Notes under the pieces: generated by a model | Told to the model about the DNA's origin: nothing | Databases searched by the model: none | Seen by the model: only the letters and a program-made list of their open reading frames with translations | NCBI GenBank assembly: GCA_020638555.1 | Contig: JACKII010000004.1 | Location: 124,001-188,000, forward strand | Reading direction: 5' to 3' | DNA length: 64,000 nucleotides | DNA from: Alphaproteobacteria bacterium | GTDB lineage: Bacteria > Pseudomonadota > Alphaproteobacteria > Bin95 | Shown: in pieces, positions 16,779-26,385 of the stretch | How positions within the stretch are numbered: position 1 is the stretch's first letter | How the letters are laid out: every line of letters starts with the position of its first letter | Translations under genes and position numbers: made by a program

Positions 16779-17633
16779 TCAGCGCCCCTGCACCATGGCC
16801 TCGCTGATCGCCCAGAGCCGCTCCGCCGCCGCATCGTCACGGGCCGCCGGAGAGGGCTTTGCCGCGGCGGATTTCACGTAATAGCCGCCGCTTTGGCCCT
16901 CGACCGCCGGCGAGGCGGCCAGGAAGATCGACGTCTTCGCCCCCTCCTCGACGCTGATCGCCATCGCCGCCATGGCGAGGCGCACGCCGGTGCGAAACCA
17001 CGTGGGGTTGTCGCCGCCGAAGCGGGTGCGCACGAATCCCGGATGCAAGGCATTGGCGGTCACGCCCGAGCCCTGCAACCGCCGGGCCAGCGCGCTGGTG
17101 AACAGAATGTTGGCCAGCTTCGACTGCCTGTAGGCGCGCCAGGCCTTGTAGCCGCGGGTCAGGTGCGGATCGTCGAAGGCGATCCTCCCGCCCTCGTGCG
17201 CCCGGCTCGCGACATTCACCACGCGGCCCGCCGGCGCGGCGCGCAGCGTCTCCAGCAACAGATTGGTCAGCAGGAAATAGTTCAGGTGGTTGAGCGCGAA
17301 GGTGCGCTCGAACCCGTCCTCGGTTTCGTGGCGCTCGCCGAAAATGCCGCCGGCATTGTTCACCAGCACGTCGAGGTGTGGCTCGGTCTCGGCGATGGTC
17401 ATGGCAAGCCGGCGGATGTCGGCCATCCGGCTGAGATCGGCCCGGTGAAAGGCCAGGTCGGCGCCACCGGCCCGCTCGCGGATCGCCGCCAGCGCCCGCT
17501 GGCCCTTCGCCTCGTTGCGCCCCACCAGCAGCACCCGCGCGCCGCGCGCCGCCAACTCCCGCGCCGTCACCAGGCCGATGCCATCGGTGGCGCCGGTCAC
17601 CATCACGGTCTTGCCGTCCATTCGCTCCGTCAT
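16779..17633 (-). CDS. short-chain dehydrogenase/reductase (retinol dehydrogenase-like)
   Basis: The 284-residue SDR has the NAD(P)-binding TGATDGIG near 14-21, the DVLVNNAGG motif, the catalytic Ser in NVASRAHEG and YRQSKLAN with the Tyr-x-x-x-Lys pair. This is a complete active site of the retinol dehydrogenase/WW-oxidoreductase-like subgroup. It starts 4 nt after the penicillin acylase stop, so the two are probably co-transcribed. The substrate is unknown. Confidence 0.88.
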   Translation of the reverse strand: MTERMDGKTVMVTGATDGIGLVTARELAARGARVLLVGRNEAKGQRALAAIRERAGGADLAFHRADLSRMADIRRLAMTIAETEPHLDVLVNNAGGIFGERHETEDGFERTFALNHLNYFLLTNLLLETLRAAPAGRVVNVASRAHEGGRIAFDDPHLTRGYKAWRAYRQSKLANILFTSALARRLQGSGVTANALHPGFVRTRFGGDNPTWFRTGVRLAMAAMAISVEEGAKTSIFLAASPAVEGQSGGYYVKSAAAKPSPAARDDAAAERLWAISEAMVQGR

Positions 17634-17637
17634 CGCC

Positions 17638-20010
17638 CTACTCCTCGGCAGCCGGCAACAGCATCAGCACATGGGCCGCATTGCCAGCGCCGAGCGGTGC
17701 CAGCGGCAGCGTCTGGCCCTCCGCCCAGAGCGGCAGCAGGTCCGCGTAATAGGGCGAGAAGATGTTACCGGACTGGCCCAGCGCCTGCATGAAACGCGAG
17801 CGATCCAGGTCCGCCAGATCGTACACCGCCCGATAGCCGGCACCGTGCACCTGCCGGAACAGGGTTTTGGGGTCGAAGCTGACATAGCCGGCATTCGGCG
17901 AGTTGCGTCCGCCGTCGTGCGGCACCTCGACGTCGAACAGGTCGCGCAGCACCGGGATGAAGCCGAACAGCATGTGCCGGAAATGCGCCCGGTGCGCATC
18001 GCCCCAGCGCCATTGGTGCCAGTCCTCGCCAAACCGCTGCCGCAACAGCCCCATCGCATCGGCGAAGGCCCGGCGCACCGTCGCCGCGCAATCCTCGGTG
18101 GCCGGCGTGCTGCGGTCGTCGCACCAGTGCGGCGCCTCGGTCAGTGTGTACAGCACCCGGTCGACATCGTCGGAATTCAGCCGCTCGAAGCGCTCGCCAA
18201 GTTCGTCCGCATAGAGGTCGCGCACCAGCGCGCGCAGAAAGGCGTAATAGACCAGCGGCTCCGGCCGGTCGCGCCGCATTACCGCGTCCCAGTCCCGCAG
18301 CGCGCGGGTCAGGTCCGCCGGCAGGGCATCCCCGACCGAGGGCCAGTCCACCAGCCCCAGCAGGCGCCTTGCCGCGAGCGAGGTCGCATCGATCTGCACC
18401 GCGGTCTGGTCCGCCACGGTCTGCGGGTCGTGTGCCGCCAGTGCCGCCGCAATCGCCTCCGCCCGCAGCGGCGAGGCATAGGCATGGCCCAGCTCATAGG
18501 GATAGTCCGGGCCGACCTGCCGGTTGTTGGCGTTCATCACCTGCCCGGAGACGGGGTCGACGACGCGCGGCAAGGCGGCAAAGGGAATATAGCCGGTCCA
18601 GTCATGGCGGCCGTCCCAGCCCGGCACCGGCAGCGCCGAGGGCGGTGCCTTGCGGATCGGCACCTGCCCCGCCGCGATCAGGCCCAGGCCGCCGGCCGTG
18701 TCCGCCATCGCGATATTCTGCTGCGGCCCGCGCATCTCGCGCATGGCCGCCATCGCCTCGGCCACCGAACCGGCCCGCTGGGCGCCGAGCAGGGCGGCGG
18801 GCGTCGTGTCGCCGGGCCTGAGGCCGGTATGGGCCAGCGCCAGCACCTCGCCCGCGCCGAGCCCCGGCATGGCGCCCTGCCCCGGCGCATCCGAGATCAC
18901 CGGCCCGTGCCGGGTCTCGCGCACGGTCAGGGTCTCGGTATCGCCGAACCGGACGGCGATATGCTCCTGGCGGGTCCGGAACGGCACGAACCCTTCCGGC
19001 GTCTGGTAGCGAGCGGGGTCGGCGGGATCGGTGCGCTCGACGAACACGTCCGCGGTGTCGCCATAACCGTTGGTCAGCGCCCAGGCGACATGGCCATTGT
19101 GCCCCAGCACCAACAGCGGAAACCCCGGCGCCGTCGCCCCCGCCAGCGCGCCTTCCGGCGTGTCGATCCGCACCAGATACCAGACATTCGGCACGGTGAA
19201 GCCCAGATGCGGGTCGTTCTCCAGGATCGGCTTGCCGGTGTCCGTGCGGGCGCCGGTGAACCCCCACAGGTTCGAACCCGCCCCCGGCTCCACCGCACCG
19301 TCGGCCATGGCCAGCGCCCGGTCCACGGCGGAGGCCGGCGCAAGCGCGGCATAGCTGACCGGCCCCGGCAATTCCGGGTAGAGTTCGCGCAGTTGCTGCG
19401 GGCTCAGGCCCGGTGCCACCGCGGCCCGCTCCAGCTCCTTGCCCCAGTCGCCGGTGAGGCGCAGGCCCATCAGCTTCAGCCACAGCAGTGAGTCCGCCAC
19501 GGTCCAGGGTGCCGGCTCGTCCGGAAAGGCCAGGAACTCCGGCGGCAGCGCGCCGGTGCGGGTCTCCAGGAAGGCGTTCACGCCATCGGCATAGGCCTGG
19601 AACAGCACCCGCACGTCCGGCGGCAGGCGCTTGGCATCCGCATCGGCCAGACGCGCCAGGCCGAATACCCGCATCTGCCGGTCCAGCCCCAGCACGCTGT
19701 CACCCGCCACTTCGGCCAGGCGACCGCGGGCGATGCGGCGCATGGCCTCCATCTGAAACAGCCGGTCCTGGGCGTGCAGATAGCCGAGCGCCCGATGCGC
19801 GTCCGCCAGCGAGGCGGCGCGAATGTGGGGAATGCCATGCGCGTCGCGGGCCACCGTCACGGATGCTTGCAGCCCCGCCAGTGTCCGTTCGCCATCCAGG
19901 TGCGGCAGGGACGTGCGCAACCACAACAGCAATCCCGCGGCCGCCAGCAACACAAGCACCAACAGGGCCAAGACCCCGCGGCCGAACCACCGCAAGACCC
20001 GCGCCATCAC
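17638..20010 (-). CDS. penicillin acylase family amidohydrolase
   Basis: The 790-residue N-terminal-nucleophile hydrolase is made as a precursor and cleaved. An N-terminal signal anchor (about 10-32) directs it to the periplasm. The alpha-chain segment YLHAQDRLFQMEAMRR lies near 95-110. The nucleophile of the mature beta chain is Ser246 in GAGSNLWGF, and ILENDPHLGF follows, as in the family. It may be an acylase of penicillin, homoserine-lactone or another amide. Only the family call is secure. Confidence 0.9.
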   Translation of the reverse strand: MMARVLRWFGRGVLALLVLVLLAAAGLLLWLRTSLPHLDGERTLAGLQASVTVARDAHGIPHIRAASLADAHRALGYLHAQDRLFQMEAMRRIARGRLAEVAGDSVLGLDRQMRVFGLARLADADAKRLPPDVRVLFQAYADGVNAFLETRTGALPPEFLAFPDEPAPWTVADSLLWLKLMGLRLTGDWGKELERAAVAPGLSPQQLRELYPELPGPVSYAALAPASAVDRALAMADGAVEPGAGSNLWGFTGARTDTGKPILENDPHLGFTVPNVWYLVRIDTPEGALAGATAPGFPLLVLGHNGHVAWALTNGYGDTADVFVERTDPADPARYQTPEGFVPFRTRQEHIAVRFGDTETLTVRETRHGPVISDAPGQGAMPGLGAGEVLALAHTGLRPGDTTPAALLGAQRAGSVAEAMAAMREMRGPQQNIAMADTAGGLGLIAAGQVPIRKAPPSALPVPGWDGRHDWTGYIPFAALPRVVDPVSGQVMNANNRQVGPDYPYELGHAYASPLRAEAIAAALAAHDPQTVADQTAVQIDATSLAARRLLGLVDWPSVGDALPADLTRALRDWDAVMRRDRPEPLVYYAFLRALVRDLYADELGERFERLNSDDVDRVLYTLTEAPHWCDDRSTPATEDCAATVRRAFADAMGLLRQRFGEDWHQWRWGDAHRAHFRHMLFGFIPVLRDLFDVEVPHDGGRNSPNAGYVSFDPKTLFRQVHGAGYRAVYDLADLDRSRFMQALGQSGNIFSPYYADLLPLWAEGQTLPLAPLGAGNAAHVLMLLPAAEE

Positions 20011-20115
20011 ACCTCGCCAGCTGGATATGTCATCCCGCCAACAGAAACAGCCCCCTCAACGGAGTCAACGCGACACGCCCGCCGCACGACCGCGACTTAC
20101 GGTAGAGTATCATGA

Positions 20116-20161
20116 CAACTTTCAAGTTGACAATTTGTTCCTGTGCCTTAATTCCTATTAT
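20116..20161 (+). promoter_or_regulatory. AT-rich upstream region with inverted repeat and -35-like TTGACA
   Basis: CAACTT-TC-AAGTTG (20116-20129) is a perfect 6-bp inverted repeat that overlaps a consensus TTGACA (20127-20132). A TATTAT at 20156-20161 follows at a longer than usual spacing (23 nt). The segment lies between divergent genes and stands out by low GC. It is a plausible regulated promoter for the enolase-superfamily gene, possibly with an operator. Confidence 0.35.
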
Positions 20162-20243
20162 AGCTACCATCGTGCTTGCTACGCCTGGGGCCGAATCCCT
20201 GTCACCGTCCGGGCTGTGCCAGCATCAGAGAGGATTGCCCATC

Positions 20244-21410
20244 ATGTCCCAGCCTGCCGAAACCCCTGCCCACCCCCCGATTCGCATCGCCCGGTTCGAG
20301 GTGTTCGTCTGGCGCGTCGCCATCGCCGAGCCGGTGCAGAACGCGTTCGGCAGCCAGGCCGCCCGTGCCACCGCCAGCATCCGGCTGGAGGATGCGGACG
20401 GCGCCCATGGCTGGGGCGATATCTGGGGCAATTTCCCGGCCCCCACCCCCGACTACCGCGCGCGTCTGGCGGCGGAGGTGGTGCTGCCGCGCCTCATCGG
20501 CCGGACCGTGACCGACATCCGCGCCTTCTTCGCCACGCTGGAGGCGGAAACCCGCCTGCTCGCCCTGCAAAGCGCGGAGCCGGGGCCGTTCGCGGCCATC
20601 TGCTGCGCCGTTGACGCCGCCCTCTGGGATCTGGCCGGGCGCAAGGCCGGCCTGCCGGTGCATCGCCTGCTCAATCCGGCCAGCGAGACCGCCGCCGTGC
20701 CCTGCTATGCCAGCGGCATCAATCCCGGCGGCGCGGCCGAGACCATCGCCCGCTGCCGGGCCGAAGGCTATCGCGCCTTCAAGGTCAAGATCGGCTTTGG
20801 CCGCGAGCGGGACCTTCAGGCGCTCTCCGCCGCGCGGGATGCCTTAGAAGCCGGCGAGGCACTCCTGACCGACGCCAACCAGGCCTGGAGCCCGGTGGAA
20901 GCGGCTGACATGGCCTGCGCCCTCGCCCAATTCGATCTGGAATGGCTGGAAGAACCGATGCCCGTCGACGAGTCCGCCGCCGCCTGGCAGCGCCTGCGTG
21001 CCGCCCTGCCAATGCCGCTCGCCGGCGGCGAGAACATCCGCGGCCTGTCGGAGTTCGACACGGCCGGCGCCTGGCTCGACGTGATCCAGCCGGATGTGGG
21101 CAAATGGGGCGGCCTCACCTGCGCCTACGAGATCGGGCGCCGGGCAGTGGCCGCCGGCAAGCGCTATTGCCCGCACTGGCTCTCCGGCGGCATCGGCCTG
21201 ATCGGCTCCGCCCATGTCCTGGCCGCGGTCGGCGGCAGCGGGCGGCTGGAGATCGACGCCAACCCGAACCCACTCCGCACCGCGCTGGTGCCGGAGACCG
21301 TCGCGGTCCGCGACGGCCTGTTCCGCCTGCCGCCGGGACCGGGCCTCGGCATCGAGCCGGACACCGCCGCCCTCGCCGAGGCCCTGGTCTGGCAGGCCGA
21401 GGTGACCTGA
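20244..21410 (+). CDS. mandelate racemase/muconate lactonizing enzyme family protein
   Basis: The 388-residue enolase-superfamily enzyme abstracts a proton alpha to a carboxylate. The catalytic KVK pair (Lys180, Lys182) sits on barrel strand 2. Metal ligands are Asp210 in LLTDANQAW, Glu236 in LEEPM and the Glu in AGGENIRG. His311 in CPHWLSGGIGL lies at the end of the barrel. The likely substrate is a sugar acid or related hydroxy acid. I chose the ATG at 20244 with GAGAGGA upstream; a longer frame from 20112 reads through the AT-rich promoter region. Confidence 0.87.
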   Translation: MSQPAETPAHPPIRIARFEVFVWRVAIAEPVQNAFGSQAARATASIRLEDADGAHGWGDIWGNFPAPTPDYRARLAAEVVLPRLIGRTVTDIRAFFATLEAETRLLALQSAEPGPFAAICCAVDAALWDLAGRKAGLPVHRLLNPASETAAVPCYASGINPGGAAETIARCRAEGYRAFKVKIGFGRERDLQALSAARDALEAGEALLTDANQAWSPVEAADMACALAQFDLEWLEEPMPVDESAAAWQRLRAALPMPLAGGENIRGLSEFDTAGAWLDVIQPDVGKWGGLTCAYEIGRRAVAAGKRYCPHWLSGGIGLIGSAHVLAAVGGSGRLEIDANPNPLRTALVPETVAVRDGLFRLPPGPGLGIEPDTAALAEALVWQAEVT

Positions 21411-21412
21411 TG

Positions 21413-22315
21413 TCAGGCCGGCTCCGGCGAGCCTTCGATCGCCTTGATCATGATGGTGTAGTAGCGGTCGCCATGGCCCTGCTGCGCCGCCCGCTCCAGC
21501 ACGTCGCGGGTCGCGTAGGCCGCCTCCATCTTCACCCCGCTCTCCTCCGCCAGACGAATGGCGTAGGACAGGTCCTTGATGATGTAGTCGACCGGGAAGG
21601 CTTGCCGCGGGTGCGTGTCCGGCAGCATGGAGTTCAGGCCGTGATTGCGCAGCACGAAACTGTCGGCCGAGCTTTTGGCCAGCGTTTCGAACAAAACGCG
21701 ACCATCGACGGCACCGCTCGCCCGCGCCACCGCCAGCGCCTCGGCGATGGCGTGCACCGTCTGAACCACGACCATGTTGTTCATCAGCTTGACCGCCTCG
21801 CCGGCGCCCACGGGCCCGCAATGGGTGATGGCCTCACCCATGCAATACAGCAGCGGCTCTATCCGCTTGAACACCGGCTCGGTGCCGCCCACCATGATGC
21901 TGAGCGTGCCGTCGCGCGCCGCCTGGGCGGTGCGGGCGACCGGCGCGTCGGCGAAGTCCACGCCCTTGGCCTCGCACTCCGCGCCGATCTCGCGAGCGAG
22001 CGACACCGGGCAGGTGCTGGTGTCGACCAGGGTCTGGCCCTTGCGCATGTGCGACAGCAGCCCGTCCGGCCCCTGCACCACCGCGCGCACCTGCGGCTCG
22101 CCCGGCAGGCTGAGAAAGACGATGTCGGCCCGCGCCGCCAGGTCGGCCAGCGACGCCGCCGCCTCGACGCCGTCTTCGGAGGCGCGCTGCAACGGCTCCG
22201 GCCGCAGGTCGAAGGCCAGCACCGGCTTGCCGCTCTTCCGGGCCAGGTTCCGGCACATCGGCTCGCCCATCACCCCCAGGCCGACAAAGCCCAGGGTCAG
22301 GTTGCTGTCACTCAT
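21413..22315 (-). CDS. NAD(P)-dependent beta-hydroxyacid dehydrogenase (HIBADH-like)
   Basis: The 300-residue protein has the N-terminal GFVGLGVMGEPM nucleotide-binding motif. It has the substrate-binding segment DAPVARTAQAARDGTLSIMV and the catalytic Lys in GAGEAVKLMNNM, as in 3-hydroxyisobutyrate and tartronate semialdehyde reductases. It is convergent with the enolase-family gene with only 2 nt between stops. A joint role in sugar-acid breakdown is plausible but not shown. Confidence 0.88.
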   Translation of the reverse strand: MSDSNLTLGFVGLGVMGEPMCRNLARKSGKPVLAFDLRPEPLQRASEDGVEAAASLADLAARADIVFLSLPGEPQVRAVVQGPDGLLSHMRKGQTLVDTSTCPVSLAREIGAECEAKGVDFADAPVARTAQAARDGTLSIMVGGTEPVFKRIEPLLYCMGEAITHCGPVGAGEAVKLMNNMVVVQTVHAIAEALAVARASGAVDGRVLFETLAKSSADSFVLRNHGLNSMLPDTHPRQAFPVDYIIKDLSYAIRLAEESGVKMEAAYATRDVLERAAQQGHGDRYYTIMIKAIEGSPEPA

Positions 22316-22330
22316 CGGGCACTCCCACAC

Positions 22331-22562
22331 AGGATTTTACGGTTCAGTTGTGAAAACGGCGCCATGCTAGCCTAGCCGACAAATCCTGTCGCGGGGCCAC
22401 GCCGCCACGCCGCGAACCATACCTCACCGCTCGGGGAAAAATTCCCCATTCGCAACCATATGTTCATTATTTGTTGACCATTCTACAATCATAATTTGCG
22501 TGTCAACGATGGGCTTCAATTTTCAACCCCAGCCCCGCCCACGCCAAGCATAGGGTCACACC
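22331..22562. promoter_or_regulatory. divergent AT-rich intergenic region
   Basis: Positions 22430-22500 are much richer in A and T than the flanks. They contain GGGGAAAAATTCCCC (22434-22448), an inverted repeat with an A/T centre. TTGACC at 22474 and TACAAT at 22484 are promoter-like but badly spaced relative to each other. The region separates the leftward HIBADH-like gene from the rightward GNAT gene. Confidence 0.35.
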
Positions 22563-23597
22563 ATGAAAAGCCTTGCCACCGCATCGTCGCAAAAAGAACA
22601 AACCACGTACATTATTGACGGTTTTGCCCCCCAGGATGCAGACCGCCTGCCGGACCTGTTCCGCCGCATCTATGGCGACCATTATCTCTCCGCCGATGTC
22701 TACGATCCGCAGGCCTACCGCCGCGCCAATGCGGACGGCACCTGTCACTCCCTCGTCGCCCGCGGGCCGGGCGGCGCGCCGGTCGGCCATCTCGGCATCC
22801 TGAAGTCCGCGGCACATCCGGGCGTGCGCGAACTGGGGCAAGGCGTGGTCGACCCCGGCCACCGCACCCAGGGCCTGCTGGGCCAGATGATCGACACCTG
22901 CATCGCCATCGCCGACCGCGACCCCGGCTGCTGCGGCCTGTTCGGCGCGGCGCTCACCAACCATGTGTTCTCGCAGCGGGCGCTCTGGCGCGCCGACTTC
23001 GTCGATGTCGGCTTCGAGATCGGCTATGTCCCCGCCCGCATGATGCAGATCGAGGCGACCGGTGCCGGGCCGACCGCGACCGTGCTGCAATACCGCGCCC
23101 TCGACGACGCGCCGCGCCAAGTGGCCTACCTGCCTTCGGCCTATAGCGACCTGATGCTGGCCCTATACGACCAATTGCATCTGACCCGCGCCTTCGCCAC
23201 CGCCGACCGGCCCTTGGACCAGGCGGGGCGCAGCCGGATCGAGACCGTGGACCTGCCCCGCTTCGACCTGGTGCGCCTCAACATCCGCCGTGTCGGCCAC
23301 GATCTGGAGCGCCGGGTCGCCGACACCGTCGCCTTTGCGCGCCGGAACGGCCGCACCATGGTGCAGGTTGTGCTGGCGCTCGATTCGCCCTGCACCGACG
23401 CCGCCGTCGCGGCCCTGCGCGCCGCCGGCTTCTGGTTCGGCGCCCTGCTGCCGCGCTGGATGGGCACAGACGCGCTGTTGCTACAACGGGCCATCGGCGA
23501 GCCCTGGTTCGAGGGGATGGAACTCTACACCGACGACGCCCGCGCCCTGCTCCGCTATGTGCGCGAGGATGCCGCCCGCCAGCCGGTTCTGGTCTGA
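22563..23597 (+). CDS. GNAT-type N-acetyltransferase family protein
   Basis: The 344-residue protein resembles the GNAT fold in its first half. After IIDGFAPQDADRLPDLFRRI it has GHLGILKSAAHPGVRELGQG and VDPGHRTQGLLGQM, the latter the acetyl-CoA pyrophosphate loop (Q/RxxGxG/A form). The C-terminal half is a second alpha/beta region without a clear motif. The acceptor is unknown. It is followed 82 nt later by threonine ammonia-lyase. Confidence 0.7.
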   Translation: MKSLATASSQKEQTTYIIDGFAPQDADRLPDLFRRIYGDHYLSADVYDPQAYRRANADGTCHSLVARGPGGAPVGHLGILKSAAHPGVRELGQGVVDPGHRTQGLLGQMIDTCIAIADRDPGCCGLFGAALTNHVFSQRALWRADFVDVGFEIGYVPARMMQIEATGAGPTATVLQYRALDDAPRQVAYLPSAYSDLMLALYDQLHLTRAFATADRPLDQAGRSRIETVDLPRFDLVRLNIRRVGHDLERRVADTVAFARRNGRTMVQVVLALDSPCTDAAVAALRAAGFWFGALLPRWMGTDALLLQRAIGEPWFEGMELYTDDARALLRYVREDAARQPVLV

Positions 23598-23678
23598 GCC
23601 ATGGGTTGCACCGCACTGGCCTCCACGATCCGCCATGCTTACACTCCGCCTCTCGTCCAGCGACAGGGGAACCCCGCC

Positions 23679-24911
23679 ATGGCGGTCGCCTTCTCGGATA
23701 TCCAGGCCGCAGCCGAAGCCATCGCCGGCCATGTGGTGCGCACGCCGATGCGCCCCTCCCCCTCGATTTCGGCACTCACCGGCGCAGAAGTGTGGCTGAA
23801 GCTGGAAAATCTGCAATTCACCGCCTCGTTCAAGGACCGCGGCGCGCTCTACCGCATCCAGGCCCTGACCGAGTTGGAGCGCAGCCTGGGTGTGATCGCC
23901 ATCTCCGCCGGCAATCACGCCCAGGGCGTTGCCTACCATGCGGGCCGGCTGGGCATTCCGGCGACCATTGCCATGCCGAAAGGCACCCCCTTCGCCAAGG
24001 TCGCCCGCACCGAGAGCTTCGGCGCCCGCGTCATCCAGGAGGGCAACGATATTGCCGACCTGGAAGCCCTGGCGGCGGATTTGGTGGCGAAGGAGGGGCT
24101 GACCCTGATCCACCCCTATGACGACGAGCGCATCATCGCAGGCCAGGGCACGGTCGGCCTGGAAATGCTCGATTCCGCCCCGGACCTCGACATGATCGTT
24201 GCCCCCATCGGCGGCGGCGGTCTCATGGCCGGCATTGCGGTCGCGGCCAAGGCGATCAAGCCGGATATCCGCCTGATCGGCGTCGAGGCCGCGGCCTTTC
24301 CCAGCATGGCCTGCGCGCTAGCCGGCACGCCCGCCCCGCCCGGCAAGCCCACCATCGCCGAGGGCATTGCCGTCAAACACCCCGGCAAGCGCACCCTGCC
24401 GATCATCCGCGACCATGTGGAGGACATCATCGTCCTGAACGAGGCAGAGCTGGAATACGGCGTGCAGGAACTCGCCACCGTCGGCAAGGTGGTGGCCGAA
24501 GGCGCCGGCGCCGCCCCGCTCGCCGCGCTGCTGACCAAGCCGGAAGCCTTCCGCGGCCTGAAGGTGGGTCTGGTGATTTCCGGCGGCAATATCGACGCCA
24601 CCATGCTGGCCTCCTGCCTGATGCGCAGCCTGGTGCGCCACAAACGCCTGGTGCGCCTGCGCGTCGAGGTGTCGGACGCCCCCGGCGGCCTCGCCCAGGC
24701 CACCCGCATCATCGCCGAGGCCGGCGCCAACGTGCTGGAGGTGGAGCACAACCGGCTGTTCTTCGACGTGCCGATCAAGCTGACCGAAATCGACTTCGTC
24801 CTGGAAGTCCGCGACGCCGCCCATGGCGACCGGCTGCTGGCCGCCCTCGCGAAGGAGGGTGTCAGCGCGCGCATTCTCGACCCCCATGCCCATGGCGTCC
24901 CGACGGTCTAG
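23679..24911 (+). CDS. ilvA: threonine ammonia-lyase (threonine dehydratase) with ACT domain
   Basis: This PLP enzyme deaminates threonine to 2-oxobutanoate. The 410-residue protein has the PLP lysine Lys52 in SFKDRGAL, the phosphate-binding IGGGGLMAG loop near 180 and SGGNID near 305. A C-terminal ACT domain from about 330 (LRVEVSDAPGGLAQATRI) is expected to bind an effector. The single-ACT, roughly 400-residue form is the short type, so it could be catabolic (tdcB-like) as well as biosynthetic. A frame 26 codons longer exists, but GGGGAACCCCGCC precedes the chosen ATG. Confidence 0.88.
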   Translation: MAVAFSDIQAAAEAIAGHVVRTPMRPSPSISALTGAEVWLKLENLQFTASFKDRGALYRIQALTELERSLGVIAISAGNHAQGVAYHAGRLGIPATIAMPKGTPFAKVARTESFGARVIQEGNDIADLEALAADLVAKEGLTLIHPYDDERIIAGQGTVGLEMLDSAPDLDMIVAPIGGGGLMAGIAVAAKAIKPDIRLIGVEAAAFPSMACALAGTPAPPGKPTIAEGIAVKHPGKRTLPIIRDHVEDIIVLNEAELEYGVQELATVGKVVAEGAGAAPLAALLTKPEAFRGLKVGLVISGGNIDATMLASCLMRSLVRHKRLVRLRVEVSDAPGGLAQATRIIAEAGANVLEVEHNRLFFDVPIKLTEIDFVLEVRDAAHGDRLLAALAKEGVSARILDPHAHGVPTV

Positions 24912-24960
24912 CGCCTAAAGTGCCCGCCAACAGACCGCTGATCCTGGGAGGATGCTTGCC

Positions 24961-25764
24961 ATGAAACTGGGCGTAATCGGCGCCGGCGGCCGGATGGGCC
25001 GCATGCTGGTGCAGACCGTGACCGAGACCGAGGGCGCCAGCCTCGCCGCCGCCTGCGAGCGGCCGGGCAGCCCGGTGCTGGGCCAGGATGCCGGCGTGCT
25101 GGCGGGGGTCGGCGAGCTGGGCGTGGTCATCGGCGACGATGCCGAGGCGGTGTTCCGGGCCGCCGACGCGGTCATGGAATTCTCTGTCCCCGCCGCCACG
25201 GTGGAGCATGCGCGCATGGCCGCCAGGCATGGCTCCGCCCATGTGATCGGCACCACCGGCCTTTCGGCCGACGACGAGGCGGTGCTGCGCGAGGTCGCCG
25301 CCAAGACCGCCGTCGTCTACGCCCCGAACATGAGCGTCGTCGTCAACCTGATGTTCGCGTTGGTAGAGAAGGTGGCCGGGCTCCTGGGGCCGGAATACGA
25401 CATCGAAATCGTCGAAATGCACCACAAGCACAAGATCGACGCGCCCTCTGGCACCGCGGTCGGCCTGGGCCAGGCGGCAGCACGCGGCCGCCAGGTGGAC
25501 CTCGACGCCGTCGCGCAGTGGAGCCGCGAGGGCCATACCGGTGCCCGCCGGGCGGGCGATATCGGCTTTGCCACGCTCCGCGGCGGCGACGTGGTCGGCG
25601 AGCACACGGTGATGTTCGCAGCCCCGGGCGAGCGCCTGGAGATCAGCCACCGCTGCACCGACCGCCAGTTATTTGCCCGCGGTGGCGTCCGCGCCGCGCT
25701 CTGGTCCGGCGGCAAGGCGCCCGGGCTCTACACCATGAAAGACGTGCTGGGACTGGACCTTTAG
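24961..25764 (+). CDS. dapB: 4-hydroxy-tetrahydrodipicolinate reductase
   Basis: This enzyme of the lysine/diaminopimelate pathway reduces dihydrodipicolinate with NAD(P)H. The 267-residue protein has GVIGAGGRMGRM at the N terminus, the ATTVEHARMAARHG-like middle (GTTGLS) and the signature EMHHKHKIDAPSGTA with catalytic His and Lys near 155. It starts 49 nt after threonine ammonia-lyase, behind GGGAGG. An in-frame ATG three codons upstream is possible. Confidence 0.93.
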   Translation: MKLGVIGAGGRMGRMLVQTVTETEGASLAAACERPGSPVLGQDAGVLAGVGELGVVIGDDAEAVFRAADAVMEFSVPAATVEHARMAARHGSAHVIGTTGLSADDEAVLREVAAKTAVVYAPNMSVVVNLMFALVEKVAGLLGPEYDIEIVEMHHKHKIDAPSGTAVGLGQAAARGRQVDLDAVAQWSREGHTGARRAGDIGFATLRGGDVVGEHTVMFAAPGERLEISHRCTDRQLFARGGVRAALWSGGKAPGLYTMKDVLGLDL

Positions 25765-26327
25765 GCCCCGGTTTCGGCGAGGCCGCCGCCGCCATCGCCA
25801 CCGCCGCCAGCCATAGCCTCGCTGCCGGCGGCCACCCCGCTGTCGGTCGGCCAAGTGCGGGCGGCGCGCAACGCCTCCTTCAGCACGCCGGCAAACTCCA
25901 CCCGCTCCTCCGGCGGCAGGAAGGCGCCGATCACCAGCCGCTCGCGGCCGCTGGCCAGGAGCAGGGTGCAGTCGTGATCCTCCGGCTTCAGCAGTTCGAC
26001 CCGCGCCCAGGCGGGCTGGAAGCTCCAGGTCTGGCGCTTGCCGTTCGGCTGCACCCGTTGCACGGTCAACTGGTGCCGGGTCACCCGCACCACCTCGCAC
26101 AGGCGGCCGCTGCGGTAGGACAGGCGAAACGCCCAGTAGAGCAACAGCACGTCGAGCCCGAAAAACACGAATATCGGCCAGGCGCCGATGGTGACGAACA
26201 GGATGCCCGCGGCAAAGCTCACCACCGCCACCGCCAGCATCAGGGTGAAAAACCCCTGCGGCGGCAGCGAGCGGTGCGGATAGAGCACCACATCCAGAAG
26301 GAACGGCGAGCGGTACGAGTCGGTCAT
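25761..26327 (-). CDS. DUF2244 domain membrane protein
   Basis: The 188-residue protein opens with LYPHRSLPPQGFFTLM, the usual start of DUF2244 proteins. Two transmembrane helices (about 28-48 and 51-68) and a cytoplasmic domain with VTRHQLTVQRV follow, then a glycine-rich tail. DUF2244 is common in alphaproteobacteria and is often found near respiratory genes; its role is unknown. It overlaps the end of dapB by 4 nt, tail to tail. Confidence 0.87.
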   Translation of the reverse strand: MTDSYRSPFLLDVVLYPHRSLPPQGFFTLMLAVAVVSFAAGILFVTIGAWPIFVFFGLDVLLLYWAFRLSYRSGRLCEVVRVTRHQLTVQRVQPNGKRQTWSFQPAWARVELLKPEDHDCTLLLASGRERLVIGAFLPPEERVEFAGVLKEALRAARTWPTDSGVAAGSEAMAGGGGDGGGGLAETGA

Positions 26328-26385
26328 GGCACCTGACTATATGGTCGTTCGCGCCTGCGAAGCGAGAGGCTTGTTTTCCGGCGGC

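Noticed and set aside
20112..20243. A longer start for the enolase-superfamily gene with a signal-like N terminus
   Set aside because: The extension reads through the AT-rich promoter-like segment; the family is cytosolic and the ATG at 20244 has a good ribosome-binding site.
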